Assembly (NCBI RefSeq): GCF_010587385.1
Contig: NZ_CP047475.1
Location: forward strand, 2,356,001 to 2,420,000
Length of the DNA: 64,000 nucleotides
Direction of reading: 5' to 3'
DNA from: Vibrio astriarenae
Lineage (GTDB): Bacteria > Pseudomonadota > Gammaproteobacteria > Enterobacterales > Vibrionaceae
Part shown: piece by piece, positions 56,098-64,000 of the stretch
How positions within the stretch are numbered: the stretch's first letter is position 1
Layout of the letters: the number at the start of each line of letters is the position of its first letter
Position numbers and translations under genes: made by a program
The notes under the pieces: generated by a model
Told to the model about the DNA's origin: nothing
What the model saw: the letters and a program-made list of their open reading frames with translations, nothing else
Databases searched by the model: none

Positions 56098-57324
56098 TTA
56101 CTTAAACGTGCGCTGTCTGGTCTTTTCTAGTTTTTCCAGAATTTTATCAATACGGTCAGGGTGCACCATAAACTGTTGGAAACCCTTCATCCCCTCTTTC
56201 GCCATTGCCGGATCAGTGTCTCGGTCATAGAACTGCGCTGTACCTGCCGCGCTGTTTAGCATTGCCACACCTTTGTTCAAGAACGGGTCGTCTTTCACAC
56301 TGGCCTCATTGTTGGTCGGGATTTGCAGCATCATCTCATTAATCAATGCTTGGTTCTCAGCTCGGGCAACAAACTCAAGGAACTTACGTGCATCCTCTTT
56401 GTTTTCTGCTTTGCTAGGAATATGCAACGTATCCATTGGTGCGTCTTCAGCCAATGGTACTGCCGGGTCAATCACCGGGAACTGGAAGAAGCCCATATTA
56501 TCTTTTATGTCTTCTGGGAAGTTCGGCGTTATAAAGTTACCCATCAGATACATAGCCGCTTGACCGTTGTATAGGAACGGCTGTGCTTCTTGCCAAGAGT
56601 ATGAAGCGTGGCTGTCTAGGAAGTAGTCTTTTTCAACCAGCTGTGCCCAATTGGCAAAGGTTTTCTTCACACGCTCATCAGTGTAAGGTACCTTGCCATC
56701 CATCAACTCGATGTGGAAATCTAGACCATTAGTACGCATGTTGAGGTAGTCAAACCAACCAGCGGCCGTCCAAAGATACTTGGTACCAATGGTAAATGGC
56801 GTAACGTCGTTGGCTTTCAGTGTTTCAGAGGCTTTTAACAGCTCATCCCATGTTTTTGGCTCCGCAATACCAAACTTATCAAAGATGTCTTTGCGGTAGT
56901 AGATGCCCCACTGGTAATAGGTGTAAGGTACACCGTATTGCTTACCATTCACCGTCATGGCTGGCTGAGCGGATTTAAATGTTTCATCCATACCTTGGTC
57001 TTTCCAGATGTCACTCACATCTTCAAACAGACCACGATCAACAAACGTCTTCATACGGTTGCCTGCATACCAGAACACCACGTCCGGTGGGGAAGTCACC
57101 AACCAGTTGCGAATCGTGGTTTTGTACGCCTCATGATCGTACAAGTTGTATTTCACATTGATGTCTGGGTATTCCGCTTCAAAGCGTTTAACGATCTCTT
57201 CCCACGCCTGCTTGGGTGCGGGGTCAGAGGCATCTGAGTTAATCACTAGCTCACTCGCCCATGCGCCGGTTGATAGTGTTGCACCAAGCGCGAGGGAGGC
57301 AGCAAAGGTTTTCACGTTTTTCAT
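56098..57324 (-). CDS. Sugar ABC transporter substrate-binding protein (CUT1)
   Basis: ATG 57324 (MKNVKTFAASLALGATLS) starts a clear signal peptide ending STGAWA; AAGGA precedes it. The 408-residue protein is a family 1 extracellular solute-binding protein: WEEIVKRFEAEYPDINVKY, PPDVVFWYAGN, YGVPYTYYQWGIYYRKDIFD (about 130-149). It would bind an oligosaccharide or sugar in the periplasm. It is last in the minus-strand unit after both permeases. The sugar cannot be named, as no glycosidase adjoins it. Confidence 0.9.
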   Translation of the reverse strand: MKNVKTFAASLALGATLSTGAWASELVINSDASDPAPKQAWEEIVKRFEAEYPDINVKYNLYDHEAYKTTIRNWLVTSPPDVVFWYAGNRMKTFVDRGLFEDVSDIWKDQGMDETFKSAQPAMTVNGKQYGVPYTYYQWGIYYRKDIFDKFGIAEPKTWDELLKASETLKANDVTPFTIGTKYLWTAAGWFDYLNMRTNGLDFHIELMDGKVPYTDERVKKTFANWAQLVEKDYFLDSHASYSWQEAQPFLYNGQAAMYLMGNFITPNFPEDIKDNMGFFQFPVIDPAVPLAEDAPMDTLHIPSKAENKEDARKFLEFVARAENQALINEMMLQIPTNNEASVKDDPFLNKGVAMLNSAAGTAQFYDRDTDPAMAKEGMKGFQQFMVHPDRIDKILEKLEKTRQRTFK

Positions 57325-57452
57325 AGTAGGGTCCTTATCGAGAGCATTAAGCTCTATTCCTGTTCTTGTTGTTATTATTTTCAAAGTAGACCATCTGGCT
57401 ACTTTATCTCATTGAAGAGAGGAAACTGTGACCTCCCTCGTCAATGAAATTC

Positions 57453-58304
57453 TTATCCTTTGGTGGCACCTAGCGTGAGGCCAGCAATAAAGTGGCGCTG
57501 CATCGTAAAGAACAGCACTACCGGAGGTATCGCAGCGACAATCGCCCCTGCAGACATCAGTTGCCAAGAGGCCAGCCACTGCCCTTGCAGTGAGCTTAAA
57601 CCCGCAGTGACAGGGCGAACTTCGTCACTTTGCACCAAGACTAATGCCCAGAAAAAGTCATTCCAAATGAAGGTAAATACCAGCACGGATAAGGCAGCTA
57701 AAGCTGGGCGTACAAGCGGTAACACCACATGCCAGAATATCTTCCATTCAGATACACCTTCGACTCGTGCCGCCTCAATCAAAGCGTCAGGGATACCAAC
57801 GATAAAGTTGCGCATAAACAGGGTACAAAAACCGGCTTGGAACGCGACATGGAAGAAAATCAGCGCCCAGTGCGTATCGTAAAGCCCGAGCGAAATGGTC
57901 AAATCACGCACTGGAATCATGAGAATCTGGAACGGAACAAAGTTACCCGCAATGAACATAGCAAAGATCCAGATATTGGCTCTAAAGCGGTATTTTGCCA
58001 GAGCAAACCCGGCCAAGGTCGACAGTGCCACCGCCCCTGCCACTGCGGGTAGGGTGATCAGCAAACTATTGATGAGGTACTGGCCCATTGCGGTTGCCGT
58101 AAAGACTTGAGTGTAATTTTCTAGAAACTGAATCTCACTCGGCCAGCCCCAGTAGTTACCCACGTTGATGTCCTCAATTGAACGAATAGAGGTCATCATT
58201 ACAGCAATTAAAGGCAGTAGCCAAAGTACAATAGAGATAGGTAGCGCTATTCGATAACTGATGTTAGTGAAAGCGCCAGCACGTTGAATCGGTTGTGGGT
58301 ACAT
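57453..58304 (-). CDS. Sugar ABC transporter permease (MalG type)
   Basis: The 283-residue protein has six membrane segments and the inner-membrane EAA loop EAARVEGVSEWKIFWHVVLP (about 190-209) that contacts the ATPase. Its ATG overlaps the stop of the first permease (TAATG). Forms the channel with the MalF-like partner. Confidence 0.92.
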   Translation of the reverse strand: MYPQPIQRAGAFTNISYRIALPISIVLWLLPLIAVMMTSIRSIEDINVGNYWGWPSEIQFLENYTQVFTATAMGQYLINSLLITLPAVAGAVALSTLAGFALAKYRFRANIWIFAMFIAGNFVPFQILMIPVRDLTISLGLYDTHWALIFFHVAFQAGFCTLFMRNFIVGIPDALIEAARVEGVSEWKIFWHVVLPLVRPALAALSVLVFTFIWNDFFWALVLVQSDEVRPVTAGLSSLQGQWLASWQLMSAGAIVAAIPPVVLFFTMQRHFIAGLTLGATKG

Positions 58305-59221
58305 TATTTCTCACTCCTTAGCATGCGCCACAAGAAGTAGGCGATATACACATCCATGATTAAGAACAGCATCACAGAGACCGCTGCGCCATAACCCATT
58401 CGGTAGTTAAAGATAGACTCTTCATACATCTGATAAGCCAACACCGTTGAGCTCCCCCAAGGACCACCAGCCGTCATTGTCGCCACCAAGTCGAATGAAC
58501 GCAGAGCACCGATCACGGTAACCACAATGGCAATAAACGTGGCAGGTCTAAGCTGTGGCAGAACGATATACCACAACATTCTCAGCTTCTTCGCCCCATC
58601 AAGGCGCGCCGCTTCCAATTGCTCTGGATCGAGGTTATTCAAGCCTGTTAGATAGAGAATCATGCAGTAGGATATTTGCGGCCATAAGCCTGCAGCGATA
58701 ATACCGTAGGTCACGTAGGTCTCATTGGCGAGAATGGAAACAGGCTCAAAACCAAACGAGGTGAGCATGATGTTAAACAAACCAAAAGAAGGGTCATAGA
58801 ACCACGCGAATACCAGGCCTACCACCACTTGTGAGATAACAAAGGGGAAGAAGAACAGCGACTTAACAACTCGTATTCCACGCACCTGCTGATTGAGGAA
58901 AAGTGCAATTGCTAACCCGATGGGTGGTGCCAACATAAAGAAAACCAACCACAAAAAGTTATTCTTCAAAGACGTATAGAACGCCTCAGAGTCAAACAGC
59001 TCACGATAGTTTTCGAGTCCAATCCACGTTTTTTCACCCAACCCATCCCAGTCGTAGAAGCTAAGGCTAATACTCTCGAATATGGGCAGGATGACGTATA
59101 CCGTAAATACAATTAGCGCAGGCATCATAAAAAGCCAAGGGGATAGCTTGGTGCTGATGCGTGATTTTTTGCGTGCCGATGGCAACGCGTTTTTGGGGTA
59201 TGTCTTTAGAGCGTCTGACAT
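58304..59221 (-). CDS. Sugar ABC transporter permease (MalF type)
   Basis: ATG 59221 (MSDALKTYPKNALPSAR) is preferred over GTG 59230 because GGAGTG lies 6 nt before it. The 305-residue protein has six or seven membrane segments and an EAA loop (EAARLDGAKKLRMLWYIVLP, about 203-222). It is the first gene of the minus-strand unit, divergent from the ATPase gene at 59615. Confidence 0.92.
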   Translation of the reverse strand: MSDALKTYPKNALPSARKKSRISTKLSPWLFMMPALIVFTVYVILPIFESISLSFYDWDGLGEKTWIGLENYRELFDSEAFYTSLKNNFLWLVFFMLAPPIGLAIALFLNQQVRGIRVVKSLFFFPFVISQVVVGLVFAWFYDPSFGLFNIMLTSFGFEPVSILANETYVTYGIIAAGLWPQISYCMILYLTGLNNLDPEQLEAARLDGAKKLRMLWYIVLPQLRPATFIAIVVTVIGALRSFDLVATMTAGGPWGSSTVLAYQMYEESIFNYRMGYGAAVSVMLFLIMDVYIAYFLWRMLRSEK

Positions 59222-59230
59222 GAACTTCAC

Positions 59231-59614
59231 TCCATGCGTTCATAACTCTTTATCACTATTGAAGTTCATAGCAAAAAACAGCAGCGATTAAGAGAAACAG
59301 CGATATTTTATATATCCTACTGACCATAGGATTGATTGCTTATTATTTATTCTAATACTAACGTCAGCCGCCGCCACTTTCACAACTCAGCAACAAAACT
59401 GTAAACGTTTCCACAAATTTTAGCTCAAAAACCCAATTTTGCATGACAAAGATCAATAATTACGAAACCGATGATCTCATTGCTTTCATAAACGGGTATC
59501 TTTTGATCATATCTCTCAATCTTAGTGAGCTTAGTGAACCTTCAAATCATGCTCACTTGCAGACAAATAGTTGGACAAAGCCGCATCGCACAGCAGATGC
59601 AACAGGAGTAGGCA
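59231..59614. promoter_or_regulatory. Divergent promoter region of the sugar transporter
   Basis: This 384-bp gap separates the permease operon (minus) from the ATPase gene (plus). It contains the operator at 59400-59413. No gene is supported. The position lets one repressor control both units. Confidence 0.5.
59400..59413. promoter_or_regulatory. LacI-type operator
   Basis: TGTAAACGTTTCCA is a CG-centred dyad with one mismatch and is typical of LacI/GalR/CcpA-like operators. It is almost midway between the two divergent transporter units. Confidence 0.6.
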
Positions 59615-60715
59615 ATGGCAGATATTAGATTAAGGAATGTCATCAAACGTTTTGGCGATGTGCAAACCATCCATGGGGTCGATCTCGATATCGATAATGG
59701 TGAGTTTGTGGTTTTCGTTGGTCCATCCGGTTGCGGAAAATCGACGCTGCTTCGATTAGTTGCGGGCTTGGAGGAGATCACTGAGGGTGAGATACATATT
59801 GACACAGAGTGCGTCAATGATACCGACCCTGCAGAGCGCGGCGTAGCCATGGTGTTTCAAACCTATGCTCTCTACCCTCATATGACGGTAGAGGAGAATA
59901 TGGGGTTTGGCCTGAAGATGAATGGCCATCCAAAAGACTACATTAAAAAACAAGTGGATAACGCAGCAAAAACTCTGCAGTTGGAACCTTTACTGAAACG
60001 CAAACCGAAAGAGCTCTCTGGTGGACAACGTCAGCGTGTTGCGATTGGTCGGGCGATCGTACGCAACCCCAAAGTATTTTTATTTGATGAGCCTCTGTCT
60101 AACCTTGATGCGGAACTTCGCGTCGATATGCGCCTACAAATCGCCAAATTGCACCAAGACCTGCAAAATACCATGATCTACGTTACCCATGACCAAGTAG
60201 AAGCGATGACTTTGGCGGATAAAATTGTGGTACTGAAAGAGGGTCAAGTAGAGCAAGTAGGCTCACCGCTCGATCTCTATCACAGACCACAAAACGAGTT
60301 TGTTGCAGGCTTTATCGGCTCCCCTAAAATGAACTTTATTCCTACCAGAGTTGATTCAGCCACCACGGAATCTCTATCACTCACTTCTGATAATGGTCAC
60401 GTGATCACACTACCCGGCAACTACTCACACCTTGCACAGGGACAAACATTGAAGCTCGGTATTCGCCCAGAGCATATTCAGCTCGATGGCTCACAAGCCT
60501 TAACATTACCGTTCCAAAGTGAAGTGGTCGAACGCCTGGGCAATAGCACCTACTTGTTTGGCCAAGCAGCTGGAGTTGATGGGTTTAAGGTGCACCTCTC
60601 TGGTGATAAAGAGGTACAGAAATTTAGCAAAGTCGATATCAGCTTCGTTGCCGAAGATGTACACCTATTTGATGAGCAAGGACTGCGAGTTTCTTCAATA
60701 AAAAATAATAACTAA
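59615..60715 (+). CDS. Sugar ABC transporter ATPase (MalK/UgpC type)
   Basis: The 366-residue protein has Walker A GPSGCGKST (36-44), signature LSGGQRQRVAIGRAIVR (about 134-150), Walker B VFLFDEPLSNLDAELR and the H-loop YVTHDQVEAM. The C-terminal TOBE/regulatory domain (about 240-366) is typical of MalK-like proteins. AGGAGTAGGC precedes ATG 59615. It energises the divergent permease pair. Confidence 0.94.
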   Translation: MADIRLRNVIKRFGDVQTIHGVDLDIDNGEFVVFVGPSGCGKSTLLRLVAGLEEITEGEIHIDTECVNDTDPAERGVAMVFQTYALYPHMTVEENMGFGLKMNGHPKDYIKKQVDNAAKTLQLEPLLKRKPKELSGGQRQRVAIGRAIVRNPKVFLFDEPLSNLDAELRVDMRLQIAKLHQDLQNTMIYVTHDQVEAMTLADKIVVLKEGQVEQVGSPLDLYHRPQNEFVAGFIGSPKMNFIPTRVDSATTESLSLTSDNGHVITLPGNYSHLAQGQTLKLGIRPEHIQLDGSQALTLPFQSEVVERLGNSTYLFGQAAGVDGFKVHLSGDKEVQKFSKVDISFVAEDVHLFDEQGLRVSSIKNNN

Positions 60716-60782
60716 TTTTTCAGCTAATAGTTCATACTTTTCCTAAGCTTAGGTGTATAACGCACCGTGCTTAGGGACCTTC

Positions 60783-62153
60783 ATGAGACAAGCTCATAAC
60801 ATCCAAACTGTATTAATCTTGATAATAATGTTCGGGCTTGTCGTCTTTTCATTCAATCCCTTTATATCAAGAGATGAACCGTTACTTCTTTATGACATTA
60901 AGCGACTATTTGTAATAGTGGTTATCGGTTTTGCACTAACATGCAATCTAGCGAATAACCAATTAAAATCAACAACTTACAATTCTTGGTTCACTTTAGA
61001 AAGAGAATCAAAATACGTTTTAATCACCATAATCGCTTCTAGTATAATTTCGACTTTGATAGCGAAATACCCCCTAGGAGCGGCTACACAATGGGCCTAT
61101 ATTCTTGGCCTAATAATGATGACGTTCATCCTTAAGCCAATTGCATTTTTGGAACGAAAAAGAATTTGGCAATACTATTGTTGGATAAGCGTACTACTTT
61201 TTTTTAGTGTCGCGTTCGGCTTTTGGATTAGAGTTAGTCATGGCCTAAATGCGTCTCAATTTACAATACTCAGTTTCGCCAATCCAAGATTTCTCAATCA
61301 AGTTCATGTGTGGCTAATCATTCCAATCGCCTACTTATGCGTACTTCAACTAAAACACAACCAAAGAGCAGAATTGCTGAGGCTGGTTATGGCGATGAGC
61401 TTTGCTGTAATTATGGCGACGAACGCTCGTGGGATTACCATCTCTATAACAGGCGCTTTTCTCATTCTCATCTTGTTTGATATGCCGCATAGAAAATTAT
61501 GGTTACGTCTTTTCTGGCAAAGTGTTTTCTTTGGCATCATCATAAGCTTGGTATTTCTTCATCCCTTACCTAGCATCCTACTTGACTTAAAAGGGGATCT
61601 AGAGCCGATAGACACTGGAAGTGCTGGACGTATAGACCTCTGGCTAGAAACAATTGGAATGATCCAATTCTGGGGATTAGGCGGGGAGGCCTTCGTTTGT
61701 GACAGCGTAAAATTCGGCCGACCTCATAACTCAGTCCTCAACATAATGGTTCACTGGGGAGTAATTCCTGCCATTGGCTTCTGTATATTGTGTGCCAAGT
61801 GTTTTATTGACACTTTAAAATCAAAGCACACCCGCACAAAGGTTGCGGGCGTTACTCTGCTATCAGGTCTTGCCTATAGCCTTGTCTCCGGCACTTTGTC
61901 GTCTCCTTTAAGTCAGCTATTGGCTGTTCTAAGCTGCGCTATTTACTGGGGGTCTACTGCTACCAAACTAGATATTAAAAAATCGATTCCTAAGGGATTC
62001 GTGGTCATTTTTAGCCTTGTTACCATGGTATTTATTTTTGCCAGTGGTTATCGAGTTTATGATAGATTCAGCCACTATCCTGAGTATCAAGAAATGGTAA
62101 AAACCCAGTTCTGGATAGGATTTAACTGCATTGCCCATCCAGATAAAACCTAA
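60783..62153 (+). CDS. O-antigen ligase-like membrane protein (Wzy_C family)
   Basis: ATG 60783 (MRQAHNIQTVLILII) is preferred to GTG 60753, with AGGGA 6 nt upstream; 456 residues. About 11 membrane segments surround a periplasmic loop, and the family motif PHNSVLNIMVHWGVIPAIGF lies near 320-339 with an essential-type histidine. The family ligates O-antigen to lipid A core, polymerises sugars, or glycosylates pilins. No polysaccharide or pilin genes are adjacent. Base composition is AT-richer than neighbouring genes, suggesting transfer. It ends one base from the convergent LysR gene. Confidence 0.75.
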   Translation: MRQAHNIQTVLILIIMFGLVVFSFNPFISRDEPLLLYDIKRLFVIVVIGFALTCNLANNQLKSTTYNSWFTLERESKYVLITIIASSIISTLIAKYPLGAATQWAYILGLIMMTFILKPIAFLERKRIWQYYCWISVLLFFSVAFGFWIRVSHGLNASQFTILSFANPRFLNQVHVWLIIPIAYLCVLQLKHNQRAELLRLVMAMSFAVIMATNARGITISITGAFLILILFDMPHRKLWLRLFWQSVFFGIIISLVFLHPLPSILLDLKGDLEPIDTGSAGRIDLWLETIGMIQFWGLGGEAFVCDSVKFGRPHNSVLNIMVHWGVIPAIGFCILCAKCFIDTLKSKHTRTKVAGVTLLSGLAYSLVSGTLSSPLSQLLAVLSCAIYWGSTATKLDIKKSIPKGFVVIFSLVTMVFIFASGYRVYDRFSHYPEYQEMVKTQFWIGFNCIAHPDKT

Positions 62154-62154
62154 G

Positions 62155-63069
62155 TTACTTTACTACTTTATGAACAATATCACGAAGCCATTTTCCTTTA
62201 TCATCCTTCTCTCGTGATTTTGGATAAAGCAAACAGATATCGAATTTAGGCACTAGAACAGGCGGATTAAGTGCCTTGAAGTCATGATTGTCCATTTCCA
62301 TCTCAGCAAACCTTTTGGGTACAATACACAACAAAGAGCGCCCCAATAACAAACGTCGAATGGTTAAAAAGTGACGAGAACTCACCCCTACTCTTCGCCT
62401 AAGGCCATTTTGCTCCAATATTTTATCAACTTGTGTCTGTAACTGACCATCAGGACTAACAAGAGCATGTTCATAACTGGCAAAAGCTTCTAGAGAAATA
62501 GGGGTATTTAAGTTAACGGATGTAGGATCGAATAGGCATAAATGCTCTTCTGTATACAAGAGCTCCGAGAGATATCGACTGCTTTTGACATTGATACTCC
62601 CGATTACAATATCTAAATCGCTGGTTTCTATCATTTCAATGTAGTTACTTCGATTCACATTAAAAAAGCTAATTTGGCAATTCGGAGCTTGCTCTTTTAT
62701 GGCATCAAAAAGTAATGGTGCGAACAACTGCTCTGCATAATCTGTCAAACCGATGCGACAAACCCCAGTAAATAAACCCGACTCGAAATCTCTTTGGGGT
62801 AATAACTCGCTTTGTACCATTGTAAGTAACTTTTCTACAACTGGTGCCAACTCCACAGCCCTTGTGGTTGGCTCCATCTTACTTCCAACCCTATCGAACA
62901 GAGGATCATCAAATAAATTACGCATTCTTTGTAACGAGTGACTCATTGCAGACTGACTTACATAGCAGTTCTCAGCGGCCAAGCTAACACTTTTATGCCT
63001 GTAGATAGCTTGAAACGATACCAGCAAGTTTAGGTCTACACCTTTCCAACTAAATTGACTCACAACCAA
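62155..63069 (-). CDS. LysR-family regulator divergent from chrA
   Basis: The 304-residue protein has a LysR helix-turn-helix (about 27-50: SVSLAAENCYVSQSAMSHSL) and an effector-binding domain. N-terminal features (LNLLVSFQAIYRHKSVSLAA) resemble the LeuO/NodD-like subgroup. It is divergent from chrA with a 98-bp gap, so control of that gene is likely. The inducer is unknown. Confidence 0.88.
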   Translation of the reverse strand: MVVSQFSWKGVDLNLLVSFQAIYRHKSVSLAAENCYVSQSAMSHSLQRMRNLFDDPLFDRVGSKMEPTTRAVELAPVVEKLLTMVQSELLPQRDFESGLFTGVCRIGLTDYAEQLFAPLLFDAIKEQAPNCQISFFNVNRSNYIEMIETSDLDIVIGSINVKSSRYLSELLYTEEHLCLFDPTSVNLNTPISLEAFASYEHALVSPDGQLQTQVDKILEQNGLRRRVGVSSRHFLTIRRLLLGRSLLCIVPKRFAEMEMDNHDFKALNPPVLVPKFDICLLYPKSREKDDKGKWLRDIVHKVVK

Positions 63070-63167
63070 ATCCCGTTGAATTCATAGTTAATATTATTTA
63101 TATCAATTTGATTAATTTTACCTCATTCATTAACCTAAGCGCAGAATTTTATGGAGAGATTTAAGAG

Positions 63168-64000
63168 ATGTTTTCCCTGTTTAAAACCTTTTTTTTTCTA
63201 GGTTGGGTTAGTTTTGGTGGTCCAGCAGCTCATATAGGCTATTTTCGAAAAACATTTGTAGAAAAGCTCAAATGGTTAAATGATGATGAGTACGCTCAAC
63301 TTGTAGCATTAAGTCAGTTCATTCCTGGACCAGGCTCTAGCCAAGTTGGCTTCGCAATAGGCTACAAAAAAAACGGGTTAGCCGGCGGCATACTGGCATT
63401 CATTGGCTTTACCATGCCTTCGATACTGATCATGCTTACCCTAGCGACACTTAGTTCAGAGTTGACTAATCTAACTTGGTTTAGCTCTGTTATTCACGGC
63501 CTAAAGCTGCTTGCTGTTGTCGTGGTTGTGGATGCCACTTGGGGAATGTTCAACAATTTTTGTAAAGAAAGGGTTGGGTTAAACCTGTTTGTTTTTACAT
63601 CCGTCACTCTTTTACTCTTTCCAAGTATTACTACCCAAATCATCTTACTTTTGGTAGCAGCTTTCGTCGGTATGAGATTTTTGCCAGCAAGCAGTCGTGA
63701 CACGCAAAGTAAGTTTCGGGCAAACTGGAGTTCACTAGGTATATTTTTTGCTCTCTTTGCTCTTGTGCCGATATTAGCTCCCATGAGCCAAGAACTTGAG
63801 ATCTTCAATAATTTTTTCCAGGCAGGTAGTCTAGTGTTTGGTGGTGGTCATGTTGTCCTACCATTATTACAGAACCTTGTAGGTAACCAGCTTAGCCCTG
63901 ATACATTCTTGACTGGTTACGCGGCTGCACAAGCAGTACCTGGCCCCATGTTCACATTCGCCACCTACCTTGGCTATGAACTATTGCCACAATCTCCTTT
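63168..64000 (+). CDS. chrA: Chromate transporter ChrA, 5' part
   Basis: The frame is open from ATG 63168 to the window end, 277 residues, without a stop. It has the ChrA N-terminal motif FGGPAAHIGYFRKTFVEKLKWL (split: FGGPAAHIGYFRK), then LSQFIPGPGSSQVGFAIGY, and the second-half repeat VFGGGHVVLPLL with QAVPGPMFTFATYLGY. The doubled domains mark a long-chain ChrA, an inner-membrane chromate exporter. GGAGAG lies upstream. About 100 residues should lie beyond the window. Confidence 0.92.
   Translation, partial: MFSLFKTFFFLGWVSFGGPAAHIGYFRKTFVEKLKWLNDDEYAQLVALSQFIPGPGSSQVGFAIGYKKNGLAGGILAFIGFTMPSILIMLTLATLSSELTNLTWFSSVIHGLKLLAVVVVVDATWGMFNNFCKERVGLNLFVFTSVTLLLFPSITTQIILLLVAAFVGMRFLPASSRDTQSKFRANWSSLGIFFALFALVPILAPMSQELEIFNNFFQAGSLVFGGGHVVLPLLQNLVGNQLSPDTFLTGYAAAQAVPGPMFTFATYLGYELLPQSP

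Noticed and set aside
1..64000. CRISPR arrays, insertion sequences, rRNA and tRNA genes
   Set aside because: No regularly spaced repeats, transposase frames or rRNA/tRNA sequences were seen apart from the tRNA-like ends of tmRNA.

Overview
The window looks like a chromosomal segment of a Vibrio or close relative. The tmRNA encodes the tag ANDENYALAA, a peroxiredoxin gene sits divergent to oxyR, and DapD, NnrS, SstT and the glyoxylate genes are all of gamma-proteobacterial type. This assignment is inference from gene content; no rRNA or other definitive marker is present.

Region 1 (1-18.3 kb) is accessory DNA. The 3' end of smpB and a complete ssrA (tmRNA) gene are followed by a tyrosine integrase. 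An island of about 13.3 kb runs from the tmRNA 3' end to a near-perfect copy of that end at 13868-13892. It carries an integrase, a coiled-coil protein, an AlpA-like regulator, a primase/DUF3987 replication protein, a frameshifted remnant of a large protein, a complete type III restriction-modification system (mod, res), and two copies of a phage small-terminase-like gene, one of them decayed. Integrase, AlpA, primase and TerS together resemble a phage satellite (PICI-like island). A second, broken integrase follows the distal att copy, so a second element was probably inserted in tandem. A DUF1800/DUF1501 gene pair lies beyond it, before core-like genes resume.

Region 2 (18.3-31.2 kb) holds an ABC half-transporter, recQ, a VWA-like protein, a sodium/solute symporter, a DUF1275 membrane protein, an RsgA-type GTPase with a possible leader peptide, an iron alcohol dehydrogenase followed by an AraC regulator, and sstT.

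Region 3 (31.3-43.3 kb, minus strand) is a nitrogen-acquisition block. The urea ABC transporter urtABCDE is followed by ureDABC, ureE, ureJ, ureF and ureG. The genes are tightly packed, and a sigma-54-like promoter lies just upstream of urtA, so urea uptake and hydrolysis are probably co-induced under nitrogen limitation.

Region 4 (43.3-54.8 kb) contains the glyoxylate shunt (aceB, aceA), oxyR with a 2-Cys peroxiredoxin, dapD, glpK and glpD, and nnrS with an NsrR-like box upstream.

Region 5 (54.8-64 kb) contains a LacI regulator, a CUT1-type sugar ABC transporter (two permeases and a binding protein, divergent from a MalK/UgpC-type ATPase, with a LacI-type operator between), an orphan O-antigen-ligase-like gene, and a LysR regulator divergent from chrA, which is cut by the window end.
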